Shown: positions 1 to 12,700 of the stretch, piece after piece | Layout: the number at the start of each line of letters is the position of its first letter | How positions within the stretch are numbered: position 1 is the stretch's first letter | NCBI GenBank assembly: GCA_907165065.1 | Contig: OU015532.1 | Coordinates: 31,562,339 to 31,626,338 of the forward strand | Length of the DNA stretch: 64,000 nt | Source: Caprimulgus europaeus | Taxonomy: Eukaryota; Chordata; Aves; Caprimulgiformes; Caprimulgidae | Direction: 5' to 3' | The notes under the pieces: model-generated | Database searches by the model: none | The model's input: only the letters and a program-made list of their open reading frames with translations | What the model was told of the DNA's origin: nothing | Position numbers and translations under genes: made by a program

Positions 1-69
1 CCACCATTAAACTCTACCCCTTATCCCCACATGAGCTTTCATATGTATGTCAATTTGACAGCGAGTGAC

Positions 70-639
70 TGTGCGGAACGGCACTATTGTCTTGTCTCAA
101 AGATTGTTTGAAGATGCCCTGCCCACTTGTGAAATGCCCTGCCTGCAGGAGGTCTTCTGCCTGGACATGTCCCTGCCCTAGTGCTGGGGGGCACAAAGAG
201 ACGTGCCATTGCTATGGTAACCACAGCCCTCGAAGGGGTACTTAAGGAAGACCTGCATGGGCAACAGGAGGCAGGGAAGAAAGAGAGAGAAGAGGGACAG
301 AGAGCACGACCACCTGACTGCCTGACCGCACCACGCCGCGCTGCGCCACGTGGAACAAGCAACTGAGACCTCCTCACCCGCCCCTTCACCGTCGCCTCGC
401 CGCTGGACCCGTGGTGGTGACTATTCTGGCTGCCCTATCCCGACTCCTTGCTTCTTTTCCATCTTTCTTTCCATTCTGTCCTATCGCTACCCTCCTTATT
501 ATTTTTGGTAACAAATGGTGTTTCGGGAATGCGGCATTTGACCTCGTTTGTGTCTTAATCTCGCCCTTGGGATCATATCGAAACCTTCCCCCGACATCGG
601 ATCGGGATATTTGAATGATCCCGACATCGGATCGGGACA
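70..639 (+). mobile_element. Solo LTR of an endogenous retrovirus, CpG-rich
   Basis: The segment begins with TG, ends with CA, and is flanked by the same five bases, GTGAC, at 65-69 and 640-644, which is the signature of retroviral integration. It is 570 bp long and much richer in CpG than its surroundings, most clearly around 320-410. No gag, pol or env follows, so it is a solo LTR left by recombination between two LTRs. An 18-bp block occurs twice near its 3' end (590-607 and 620-637). A perfect target duplication and surviving CpGs suggest a fairly young insertion. The family cannot be named by eye. Reading frames inside it are incidental. Confidence 0.8.
590..637. repeat. Short tandem duplication at the LTR 3' end
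   Basis: An 18-bp block, CCCGACATCGGATCGGGA, occurs at 590-607 and again at 620-637, a period of 30 bp. Each copy is an imperfect palindrome, with CCCGA at one end answered by TCGGG near the other. The second copy ends two bases before the LTR terminus. It may be a fixed feature of the family's U5 end or a duplication private to this copy. Confidence 0.8.
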
Positions 640-644
640 GTGAC

Positions 645-1515
645 TCACTGTGCTATGTGCAGTGCTAATATTGGATATTCTCACCTTAGTATCTTCTTCA
701 CCCCTCTTTTTTACAGGAGGTCTAACATGTACTCATAAGGGCTATGAGTGGAAAATGGGCATCACAAGAAAAAGATGCATGAGCTTGGTAATCAATTCAA
801 CACCAGGGTGTGACACAAGATACTCGATACAGAGTCCATTTGCCCAGCATTTGACACTCGTTGCTACAAAGTGGTGTCATTTCTTTGCAGCCTGGTCAAC
901 CACCTCACTTCATCCCTTGCTTCTTGCTCATGTAGGCACTGACCATGGAGGATCCATCCACCAGATGGCCCAATTACCAAATTGTTATTTCTGACATAGA
1001 GACTTATTATTGTGGGTGAACTTTATGGAGGCTTAGCATTTGCAGAGTTCAGTAGGGGATATCAGTGATAGGAGGATACAAGATAGCACCCACTCCATAT
1101 CTGAAAAAATAGAACTATCAATGTAGTGGAATAATTTACAATCTGGAAAATATTACAATCTTCCAGCTGCATGGAACCAGTCTCACAAGGGAAGAGTTAC
1201 ATTCCCCTGTATATTTTTGAATCATTATATGATCAAAGGGGTTTTCAAAAATGCAGAGTTACTTATGTATAGTTTGCCCCCACATATCCCAGACATATAG
1301 TAGCCTTTGCTCCAGACATTCCTATGTTTCTGTCAATATAAAGAATTCAAATTTTGGAGATTTATCTGTGTATAATCACAGCAGAGGCTATATGCTGCAA
1401 GACACTCAAAGCCCCTTTTGATTTATTAATCAACAAAAGTCAGGCAAAGGGGAATTTATTATTCTCATCCTCAGACCCTTCAGTCCATTCCTCATTAGAT
1501 CAGCTCCAAATATCT
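645..1515. other. Unique sequence between two LTRs
   Basis: About 870 bp of AT-rich sequence with no recognised gene or repeat. Short open frames here have no domain or splice support. Confidence 0.5.
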
Positions 1516-1520
1516 CCACC

Positions 1521-2467
1521 TGTACTGGGTTTACATGGTAAGGTTTTAATAACAGGGGAGCTACAGAGGTGTCCTCTGTGACAACAGAAGAGGTTCTGTC
1601 CCAATGCTGGACACAAACAGTTCTAGTTGGCTCCAAAATTGACCCATTACTGCCCCAAGCTGAGCCCATCGATTATGATGGTGATATCTCTGTGGTGACA
1701 TATTTAAGAAAGGGTAAAATATGCTGTGCAGAAGATATGAGAGAGAGGAATGAGAAAAAATGTGAAAAAAATAGTTCTGTAGATATCAAGGTGTAGTGAA
1801 GAAGGAGGGGGAGGAGATACTTCAGGCACTGGAGCAGAGATTCTCCTGCAGCCTGTGGAGTAGACCATAATGAAACAGGTTGTGTCCATGCAGCCCATGG
1901 AGAACATATATCCACACTGCAGTCCATGGAAGACCCCACTGGAGCACAAGGATATGCCCGGAAAAAAGCTGCATCCCATGGCAAGCCCACACTAGAGCTG
2001 CCTTCTGTCAGGAACTGCAGAAAGGCTGTAACCTGTGGAAAGGACTCCAGCTGGAAGAGTTTGTGAAGGAACTGGTGCAAAGAAAAAGCATGAGATGGAT
2101 GGAATGTCAGAACTGACCATAACCCCCTATTCTCCACCCACCTCATGCTGCTTGGGGTGGAAGAAGGTAAAAGACTTGGGAATGAAGGAGTAAAGTTGAG
2201 CCTGGTAAGAGTGGAAGGGTGCAGGAAAGGTGTTTTTTTTGTTTGTTTGTTTTTCCTTCCCACCATCCTACTCTGGTTTTAATTGGCCATAAATAGTAGT
2301 TTTCCCTAAGTCCAGTCTATTTTACTTGTGATGCTAACTGGTAAGTGATCTTTCTGTCTTTATATTGATGCATGGGCTTTTCTATCTTATTTTCTCCCTT
2401 TTTCCTATTGAGGAGAGAGAGTAAAAGAGCAACTTGGTGTGTGGCAGCCTGCCAAAGACAACTTACA
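1521..2467 (+). mobile_element. Degraded solo LTR, same family as the LTR at 22959
   Basis: The 947-bp segment starts TGTACTGGG and ends ACTTACA. Flanks are CCACC (1516-1520) and CCATC (2468-2472), a five-base target duplication with one change. Its body carries the GC-rich landmarks of a common avian ERVL-like LTR: repeated 'GCAGCCTGTGGAG' and 'CATGGAG' modules at 1850-2000, a GGAGGGGGAGGAG stretch near 1802, and a T-rich segment before a degraded poly(A) signal near 2288. The same landmarks occur in the same order in the LTR at 22959. Family naming rests on remembered similarity. No internal retroviral sequence adjoins it. Confidence 0.78.
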
Positions 2468-4921
2468 CCATCTTAGTAACTGTTGAGGAGTGCAGCCTCC
2501 CAAACCCAGGGTTGCAGACCTCCTGGGCAGCACCTCTGCCTTCCCCTGCCATGCAGTCTGGAATTTCCCCTCCAGTACATTTGTATGTTCATATACTTTT
2601 GCATTTGCTGTTCACATCTGTCTTTTTGGTCTCCCTCTAAGGTGTCCCATAACCTCTGAACACAGTTAACAGCAACCATCTACTTTGTAAATCCTACTGC
2701 ATTCTAGCCCTATCTATACCCTGCTTTTAGGTGTCAGTATGGGTCAAACATGATGGTAATTCCTTCTCTTCTTCCCAGCTCACTGGTGAGGTCACTTGGG
2801 CTAATCTTTTCCAGCTTTTACCTACTATCCCTTTTCCAGAAGGATGGTTCTTACTGAGATGCTTCCAACTATGCCAAATATTTCTGGATTTTTTAAAGAG
2901 TTTTAGAATGCTTAGTAAATGTTGGCAGTCTAGAAGAGGCATAATTTTGTGTCAAAATGGGTATGATACCTCACATAATCCTCGTATCAGCCTTAGGCAA
3001 AATAAGAATGAAGAGAGAAAAGATTAAGAAGGTAACAAATAGTAATTTGAAGATACTGCATAACAAGCTGGCAAGTAAATATTTTATTTGTTGATTAGGT
3101 AAAACGGATGTTTATACAAAGACTTTACATAACTGTAACTAGTTTAAAGGGGTTCTTCACACATAGCACAAAAATAATATCCAGTGAAGTACATTTAGGG
3201 CATAGTAAATCTGTCTGATGGATCCAGAGAGAACATTTTCAGCTAGAAGTCACCAATGAAAGGTGAAAGAAAGGTTTCCAGGAAGGTTTGGAGGTGCTTA
3301 CCAGTCCCTCAGTACTCTTGGATTTCCATCAGTGATCTGGAGGTAAGTAGAAAGTCATTGATGGAAAAAAGTATGGATAGCAAAAAGGTTACTGCAGGAC
3401 AAAATGCAGATTAAGAGAGTCCATAAACTGAGTTTACTTAGGCTGCAAAACAGAGATTATCCTAGATTTAATCTGGACAAATAAAATATTTTTTTTTATA
3501 ATGGTTAAACTGAAAAAAGAATAATCTCTGTAGGTCGAAGTAAGAAATAAATTATTTAGGTTTGGGTTAATATACTTAGTCTGACATGCTATTACTTTTT
3601 AATCTTGCGAACTTTGAATTTCTTTTTGACATAAGTATTTATTGTGTCACCCTAGTAGTCTGTTAGTAAGTAAAAATAATAATTGCTAATTGTTGATAAC
3701 ACTATTCATGTTTAAACTATGTTAAGAAAGAGGTTTTGCCAATTTTTTTTTATGGAATAACATTTTATATTAAAATTTCATGCCTTTTCTTACTTTAAGG
3801 ACAGCCTTATTGAATAAAATCTACTGTGCATAAATTATATTTTAAAATAATTAGAAAATGAGCTAACTACAGATAACTACAGCTTTATACACGACTTATG
3901 GTGAAATATCTTACACTTACTTAAAATTCCTCAGATGCTCAGAACATGCTTTAATGTCTGTGAGCCCTGTACTAGCCCTTTGTTTTTTCTAAAAGTAATA
4001 AAATTATTTCAGGAAGAGTTAGGAAGTAGCTCTACTATCATAAAAGATAAATGTAATGATCACAGTATTTTATTTAAATAAGATAGAGGGGGTAAATAAA
4101 AAAAAAAACCCAACAACTTTTTGCAGAAACAAAAAGAATAAATTTTAAGCAGTAGCACTTTCCTGTGAGTCAAAATATTCTGGACCTTGAATAAAGGGGA
4201 ATAAAAATTTGGTGCCCCAAACCTAGTATTTCATAATTTCTGCGTGTTCTCTTTCAAATATTGAAACCATTCATCTAGTGTATGAACAAAGCTCTGTGCA
4301 CATAAATGAAGGGAGGTGAATATGTGTTCCTCTATAATATAACTGAATGAGGAAAAGAGAAAAAGAGGGAAGGAAAAGGAAAAGGAGAAATACTGTTAAG
4401 ACAGTGGAAATTAGGTTTGTTACCCCAGATAATAACTTTTATTTTATTAAATTGTACTTAAGATTTTAAGTATAGTATCATGGACACTGACGTGGAATGG
4501 AAAGGGACATCAAGAAATAAAATAGAAGTGTTTACTTTATCATGAATATTTTTTTTTCTTCTACCACAAATATATTCTGAAGTGTGCTATGATTTCCTAG
4601 TTAGCTAAGGTAAAATTGTTATATGAGCTTAAACTCTGATATTATTTAAGCTGTATATTTTTCTGTATTTCATATAAAACAAAATACTGTTACTCATTAT
4701 CTACTTTTTACAGATTTAATCATAAGGACAGTTTTTATGCTTTACAGTGAGTGCAGCCCTCAAATTTTCAGTTGAGTATTATTCTTCTCCTATTTTAGAT
4801 GCATTCAAAATATCCATACAATGCTCCTTCATCCTCACACTTGAGAATGATTTGCATAACTGTATGGAAACGGTAATAGGTCATAAATCTCAAAATAAGT
4901 GAAATCCCCAGAAAGTTCAAA

Positions 4922-4985
4922 ATGAGGAAATATCAGACATCTAAAGCCTGGATTCTCCTGGTTCTGCTGTTTAGTAGTGATTCCA
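4922..4985 (+). other. Candidate signal-peptide exon (speculative)
   Basis: An ATG at 4922 opens a frame beginning MRKYQTSKAWILLVLLFSSD: a basic N-terminus, then a hydrophobic core, as in a secretion signal. At 4986 the frame meets GTAAGT, a consensus splice donor. Without splicing the frame stops after 38 codons. Two downstream segments (5347-5376 and 5882-5958) could be joined to it in frame. I do not recognise the peptide. In 64 kb of AT-rich DNA such a combination can arise by chance. Confidence 0.15.
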
Positions 4986-5346
4986 GTAAGTCCATACTTA
5001 ACCGCAAAGGTTTTTTATTTAAAAATTTTGTCTATTAATTTGATTATGCTTTTTTTGCTCAAGTTGAATGAGGAACATAGTTGAGGAAAAACCCACTGGA
5101 ATAATTTAACCTTTTCAATTAATAAGGAATTATTTTGTGTAAATAAAAATTTATTGGCATTTAAAAATGGACATTAGTATGAATAAATAAATATTCCATT
5201 TACTAAAGCATAAACTGGGTGTTATACTTATGAAAGGTACTAGAAATCTGCCCTGTGTGACACTATCCATCAGTAGATGGGTAATGCAGGTGTGAAATAG
5301 TCTTAATCTGCTGTCCACATAAACCCCTGCTCTGTCTCATTCCCAG

Positions 5347-5376
5347 ATAATGGATATGAACCGAAAGTCTGTTACT
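5347..5376 (+). other. Candidate 30-nt micro-exon (speculative)
   Basis: A strong pyrimidine-rich acceptor (CTGCTCTGTCTCATTCCCAG) ends at 5346 and a consensus donor GTGAGT starts at 5377. The 30 nt between keep the frame of the upstream candidate exon open when the phases are joined, giving NNGYEPKVCY. No family is recognised. Transcript evidence would be needed. Confidence 0.15.
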
Positions 5377-5881
5377 GTGAGTACGAGAGGATGTTTTTCT
5401 GCCACATTTTTTCCTAGAGTTAAGTTCAGAGTATGTGTCACCTTCTACCCCATGTTTGTTCCTTTTCCACCTACTGAAAACTAACTACCCACCCTTAGAA
5501 GGAAACAAATCTCTCAGACCCACAGGGTTAGCTATATGTCCTACCTATAAAATAAGCTTTTCCATCAATAGCTAGCTCTTGAAGTAGGTGCAAATTACTG
5601 TTCCTAGAAAAAAGAAAAAAATCTCTTTATAACATGCAGCATTCTGTAGAATAACATCTAAATTTGTTCCACACTCTGTTCTGAAAGGTCATTAATCACA
5701 ATTTCCAATATTCAAACAGTATAGTCTGTTACTGATAGCCCCTCACTCAATCTGTTACTTACGAAATTAGAACTCTTGCAGCAGAAGCATTACTCATGAA
5801 ATATTGAGTTTTCAGTATTGTATATAAATTGAGAATTCTGAGTTCTTTGTTACTCATTTAACTCCTAATCCATTTTGAAAG

Positions 5882-5958
5882 TGAGAGATGATAAGCTCGC
5901 AGCTTCTCGTGGGCACAGTGGACTACACCAGATGGGCTTGTTTTCATCAGGTAAAGAG
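5882..5958 (+). other. Candidate exon (speculative)
   Basis: A moderate acceptor (ending TTTTGAAAG at 5881) is followed by 77 nt that stay open in the phase left by the upstream candidate exons. Two donors are possible, CAG|GTAAAG at 5951 and GAG|GTGAGC at 5959. The translated segment is hydrophilic and contains RDDKLAASRGHSG. I do not recognise it. Confidence 0.12.
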
Positions 5959-8900
5959 GTGAGCTTACCCTAAGAATGCTTTTCATTAACTAATTCTGTG
6001 TAGTCTTTTTCCAAGCTTCAGTATTATAAACCTGTTATTTGGAAGTAACTTCTTTCCAACTAAAGTCAATTTCATTTTTGTTTCTCATAGTTAACTTTAT
6101 ATTATTCTTATCCAAACTTGAACACTCAGCTTCTATTTCAGTTAATAGAATGATTCATAATCAAGATGTTCTGTTATTAATGTAACAGTAGTTAGGGCTT
6201 TTTTTCATAATTTCCATCACAACTAATCTTTGTTGTCAGTAGTGAAGCTATCTGAGTAAACAGCAAAATTATATCATTTGATGTTATGTAAATGAGGATT
6301 TTTCTGTATACAGGCAACAGAAAGTTCTATCATTTTAGCTGAATTTATGAACTAATAAATAAAGTATCAAGGGGTTCTCTCCTGAAAAAATATTTTTTTT
6401 TTCAATCTGAAGTTTTGTTTCACCAATATTTTGAAAAGGTAGAATAGCTTGTAATAAATGCATTCCTGGTTAAATCAGTGAAAATAACCAAGATAGTGCT
6501 TGAGAGCTGTACAATAAGAAGGTGCAAAATTCAAGGTAGCCATGACAGTCCTAAATCTAACAAATGAGATTAATAGAACTCAGTAGAGAGATCAGCAGAA
6601 TTTATTGAGTAGCTCTGTTTATTTTTTTGTCTCAGCAGTTCCTTTTATAACAATTTTATTATATAGTACTTTGATTTGAATCATTCTGTGCCAGTGATCA
6701 TGACAGGAGGAAGTTGTACCAAGACAGACATCAGAAAGAATTATTTTTATTTAAATTCCTGGAATTTTCAGGGTGTAGCTGAGAAAACTTTCTTGAATTG
6801 AAGAAATCAATTGAATCTGTGTCTTACGAGTATTACATTTTTAATAAAATGTAGGATTTTTTACAAGCAGAATAGACTGGGCATCTGGAAGTACTAAAAT
6901 TGCTATGCTTGGATTTTTACTGCTATTGTAGCATTATAAAGATGGTTAACACAATGAGAGTAAGACTCAATGCTTTGCTGTTTTGCTTGTTTTCAGGAGG
7001 GATGGAGAGTATTTAGTAGATCCTTCTTCCATCTTTTTTTTGTCAGTATTCAGTCATGGTATTGATAAAATCTACAGAGACAATTATTTCTATTAAACTT
7101 ATTTCTTCATGTGTCTGCCAAGATTAAGATCTCTAAAATATAAGAGTCAATGTTCTTGGGCTACATGCTTATTTTCACTACTTAAATTTTTGAGAAACGT
7201 TTGCAAATAAAAGGTACTTAAATTCTTTCTGTGCAAGGGCATTGAGGGTTCCAATAGCGAGCTCGCTGAGTACTCTAGACAGTTCACTGTGTCACAACCC
7301 AAACAGTGCTTATTCTTTTAAAGTATATATCTATATGTATCCTTACATTACAGCTGTAGTTTCCTACCACAAAAATACAAAATTTTGCAGTTTACAGATA
7401 ACGGTCTCCCTTGGTTGCCTGATTAAAAAAAAGAAACAAGCTGCTTCTGAAGCTGAAGGAGTTCTTGAGAACATGTATTTGCATATTCTTATACTATATT
7501 TGTCTTTTTATACATCTATAAATCATTGCTGTATCTAAAAGGATAGACACTCTTACTTTCAGTTTTATGTTGAATAAAATGTCTGTGGGTGACAACTCTA
7601 ATTTTACTGGTGCCATACTTTAATTGAGTCCTCTACATTGCCAAAATTCCAAAAGCCTTTGTGGTGGACAGTTTATCATTTTGACACTTTATCCAACACA
7701 TGGAGAGCAGTAGTGGCATGTCTAAAACTATTTTTCTCTGTAAGCCACTAAACTACTGATCACTAAAACCTGACTCAAACATTTAACATCCAATAAGAAT
7801 TAATGAACCAGGTCCGTCATACATTTCCTACCTTGCTTATTGGGTTAGGCATTTTAGCAGTTGCAAAGTCCATACAAAACTTTTGTTCTTTTATCCTCAT
7901 AGATATAATTCATGGGGTTCTGTTTGTTTAGTGCTAGATAGAAGCTCTCATCCTTTCAAAATCTGCTGAGTGCATTTGTCTATATCATTCTTACATGTAT
8001 TTTTCCAGACATGTGTATCTTCATTGTAGACTTAGTATCATCTGTCCCATCCGAACAGCAATATTTTCCTGATGAAAATATGTAGGTGAGACTTTTCCAA
8101 AGGGAAAGCTATGTGTATATCTGCATATGTACATATATCTATGTACAGATAGATGTGTATTCTGCTCAAAAAGGGCATCTGCTGGAACTCAGCTAAAATA
8201 TCTTGTTTGAAAATAGCATGACTCTGAAAATCTGTTCTGGATGAAGTAAAAGATATCCAAGGGAAATAAATTAATAGATGTTTAAGCTAACAATGCCTGG
8301 ATAATTGTCAGGGATAATGGCCATAGGCCAGATAAACTGGGGAAAACAAAAACCACAAAAAACTGGAAAGCTCAGCCTGGCAAGGACTACCTGACATTGC
8401 CTAAAGCAATTTAATATTGCCTAAAACAAGTTACCATAGTCTTATTTAAAATAATAAGAGACCATTTTAGCTAACTATATTGGCACAGTGTATAGAATGT
8501 TTCTGAAATCTAGCTATAGCAGTTGGAAAAACTGAGCTATTATAACAATGTTAAAAGAATCTGTCACTTAAATTTAACTTCAGCATGTGCAATGTATACG
8601 TCACATAATAACTATGCACATAAACTTGCAAATGAACAAGTGCAAACAAAGCAGTTTAAACCCCAATAAAAAGCACTCACATAAAGACTATTGATTAAAA
8701 AACCCATCCATCTGCACCTTAGAGCTTGAATAGTTAATCATTACATAGTTCTACTCTGCCTGCCATAGGTATATTGTGCATCTAGATTTAAAGTACCTAT
8801 AAATCACCCTAAAAATAATTAAATAAAGTTTTAAAATTAATTAAGCCCTAAAAGTTATGTTAAACTGTGTTTTTACACAAGAATTGTAGGCCATAAAAAT

Positions 8901-9641
8901 ATTTCATTGGAACTACAACTAAGAAAAGGGTTCCAATTTTTTCCTTCTTCTCACAACCCTGGTGTTGCACTATTAATTATCCTGCATACTTTTAAGACTA
9001 AATATACATTAGCAAGCAGTATGATGCAAGAGCAATGGAATTGTAGAAAAAAAAAAGTAGGAAAACTCAGCACACTATATCTGGTATGACAAGTTTACTT
9101 TAGACTATCTATAGTATCATTCCATGGACTAATAAACATTACAAATTATGGATGCTTCTGAAACAGATCTTCTGGTTTAATTCCAGAGACCAAGTTGGAC
9201 TAAAGAAGCCTAATTTTTGTAATATGAAACTGCTCTGCAAAACAGAAATATCACAACATTTCCTATGAAGAGGTGATGAAAGTGCACGTAAAAAGTCAGT
9301 GAACTCTATGATTCTCCTTAAGCCTCAGGAGAGAAGAAGCAGTCTTTGGCACACAAAGTGTAGAATGGCTGGGCTCTTGACTGACATCCAAACTACCACT
9401 CTACACCCTAAGACTATTTTGCAGACAGAAAATGACACTGTCATAAACCTTCCCAGGCTACAACTCTACCAGATTTATGTATCCACAACAAAATGAAGAC
9501 TTGAAAGCACCAGAGAAAACATGGCATTTGTAGGGAATAATATTAACAGCTCATTTTAAATAGAGAACAATTCATGCAACATCTTCTATGAAACTACTTT
9601 AGGACTCACCCAATTTTTTTGCACAGGAGATACTTTAGGCC

Positions 9642-9700
9642 TATAGAATATTTTTAGTTGGAAAAGACCTTTAAGATCATTGAGTCCATCCTATTTAGGC
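9642..9700 (-). mobile_element. Tiny CR1 LINE 3'-end fragment
   Basis: On the plus strand the sequence runs from a tail-like ATAGAATA into 'GTTGGAAAAGACCTTTAAGATCATTGAGTCC' split over 9658-9689. This is the reverse complement of the CR1 3' untranslated end and matches the same landmarks at 24341-24380. Only about 60 bp remains, so the copy is short and old. Confidence 0.65.
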
Positions 9701-12700
9701 CTCCAGAGTGGAAAGTTTCCACATTCTGCATTATAAACAGGAAAAAAGACATTAACAGATTAGTGGGTTGTCAAGGTCTACTCAGATCTCTCAAATTTAC
9801 AGGTTAGTGTACTCTGTGATTTTAATTTTATTTCATGAACTCATTAAGAAATATAATAAATAAACATAACAAATAAAGGTTCAATCCTCTTTTTGTCCAG
9901 AGTACTCTATCATGTTAGTTCACTTATTCACCATTGGAATAATAAAATTTCATATCTTATAACCTGTAACTCTTAATATCATGCATCTGTGAGCAAAAGA
10001 AAATAATTGATTACCTAGCTGATGGTGAGAGTGGTCATCCTTCCTCCCCTGTCACGGTGTGGGCATCCCCTGTATCACATCAGGAAGCATGAAAACTTCA
10101 GCAGTCCAGCTGCTGTTGCACCTGTTTCAAAATATTTTTTGGGTAAGCTGATGTTTTATACCGTCCAGTTTAGAGGTTTGGTCTCTACCATTTCCATAAT
10201 TTACTGGATTCTGAGGAAACTTCCAGACAAAACATAATGGCTGTCAGAGACAGCAATTTGCAGGTGATCATGGCTGCAGAATGCAATCCCCTGGCCACCT
10301 GTCCTGCCTGTGTGGTTCTCTCTTTTTGACCTAATGACTGCTCCCAGCATACATCAGGTGTTAGGATGAGCTGTATAAGCCAAAATCTAAGTAAGAGTTG
10401 AGTGAACAGTCACATGGGTGAAATAAAATACTTGAACAACTACTTTAAGAGATGTAAAACTGTTCTTTTAACCTTTTAACTATACATGAAATGGTTCGAG
10501 GTGAAAAAGCAGTAAGTTACTAAGCAGCACAGATACCAGTTCTCTTTACAACTAACAGTAAGATGTACTTTTCCTTTTGCAGTACCCTAGCAGCAATTAA
10601 GGAGACTAGATATTTTTTTATGTCTAGTGTTCTATGTAATTCTCTGTCCATTTTGTATCATTATCGCACTTATGCCACCTCTCTTAGAAATCAGAGATGC
10701 CAGTGAACAGCTATGATAACACCTAGGTGCGTAATATAGCAGTCAGACAGCTATGATCTGAACAACTAGCCTGGCATAAACCAGGTAGATTCTGTAAAAT
10801 AGACTTTTCCATCCTTTCACAATTTAAATAACTATGTCAGCCTTCAGGTACTTTGATAGCAGAAGAAACTATATTAGCTGGAGACAATCTAAAGAAGAGC
10901 AAAGCAAAAAGATTATTGGATGGAAAAGTTAGTTTATGAAAAAAGATTTAATTTTTACAAATAACTCCTTTGCTTGACTTTTTCTTTCATCTAAATGATT
11001 TAACTAATCTAATTTATAATGTGTCATCTCAAAGAGCACTATCAACTTAACTGGTAGAATAGTCAACTTCTATGGGAGGGAAGAGGCAAGCAGATAGGAA
11101 ACAGAGAGACTGAAAACCTCTTAAACTGGCTTTGCAATATACAATTTAACCCATGGCAAAAATCAATCCAACTGAGCTAAATTAAACTGAAGACTTATCT
11201 TATGAATGAGTCGAATGAATTCCTAACAGCAAAATGTACTTTAGTATATGCTGATCCATGAAACAGTTGCGAATATCCCAATTATGTGATTCTAAAATAA
11301 TCTACAGAAAAAGCTAAGAGTTCTACCAAGGCTCTGCATAGCCCTGGAGCAAAGATAGAAGCTTATTGAGACCATTTATCTACAAATGAGTGAAACACAG
11401 TTGGGTTCGAGCATAAGGGAACTGGTGTTGCAGTAGGAGAGAACACATAGCTGAAGCCTTAAAGACAAGGCTGTAGTTTGAGGAGACATAACTAAATGCA
11501 TAGAGGTGGAAGGAAACCATGGTGTGGTACCTGGGTATCGAGCCTTAGTTTATATAAAAGTATGCTGTGAGAAGGTGAGGAAGCTGTGGAGGAGTTTCAG
11601 TGAGGAATAGTGTTTTCAGTAAGATTGTGGCTTAGTTAAGGTTATGGGTTTGATGTCATAGTTGGTGAGAAAATGACAGAGGCTGTAAAGTAAGAGAACA
11701 ATCAACATGTTTATGTGGATATTAATATAAGTGGAGGCAATACTGCTGCCTCCATTATTGCAAGTGTCACCAGTGGTGCTTAAATTGATCCAGCTAGGGC
11801 TCACATGATGTTCCCAGTAAGTCTGAACTAAGGAGAATAAAATTTCTTTCATCACCCATCCTTTCTTTACAACACTCCTAGAACATTTAATAATATCTTT
11901 CTAGATATATTGTATTAAAATCTTAAAATAAAAACATTTACAGTTTAGAATCTAACCCTGTATTTAATATACATAATTCAATTTTCTGTTATGAACTGGG
12001 GCTGTTTTTTGCTTCCATTCTATGATTACTGCCTTAATTTTCCCCTTCTGTTTCTGCAACACCTATCTAGGCTATAGCAGTGAAAATGAAACTTCCGAAA
12101 GAAAGTTATGTTTTGCCTATTCTGAGGCGTATTTTTGGAAGGCTATTAGGAATGTTGTACTCATGGGAAAATACACTTCTATTGTTGTGTAACTGACCCC
12201 TTTAAAAATTCATAGAATATTCTAAAAGTTTTTACATATGCAGTAGAAGTTAGAGGCCATGCTGCTTCAATCAGAAAAAAAAAAAATAAGTTGATGGTCG
12301 ATTTTTTTTTTCATCTCTCAGTTCCCAAGGGGCTTTTAAAAATGTATCTGCCAAATATTAAAGGATTTTGCTTTAGGAAATTAGAGCAGCCCTGAATTTA
12401 ATTTTAAACACCATTATTTCAAAGAAGTCCCAAGAAAGGTAGGGCTGCAAAGAGTGAATAGAGCAAAATCTTCTTTTACTTTTTATTTGAAAAATATTAT
12501 GATTGCAATAAAATAATAAAAATTGAAAAGAAATGCAAACCCTATGAAATCTATTTCTATACTAAGCCCCTGGGCTGCCACTATCTTTCAGATTGTGGAG
12601 GACCAGTCCAACAGAAAATCAAGGCTACTGAGCTAGAATATATAATGAGTATAAACATCTTTAGTTGAATTCTCGAATAAGGAGTTTGTTATGAGGGAAA

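Larger units (their letters stand above)
2473..9641. other. Long unique AT-rich stretch without recognised genes
   Basis: About 7.2 kb of AT-rich DNA. It contains a purine-rich run at about 4349-4392 and the weak exon-like series at 4922-5958 described separately. I see no CR1, LTR or satellite. A passage at about 3270-3560 vaguely resembles very old CR1 but is too decayed to call. Long open frames are absent apart from incidental ones under 100 codons. Confidence 0.5.

Noticed and set aside
1673-2266. A 197-codon minus-strand frame
   Set aside because: It lies antisense within the LTR at 1521-2467 and shows no domain.
3270-3560. Faint resemblance to very old CR1 coding sequence
   Set aside because: Only scattered words match; no block or tail could be aligned with confidence.
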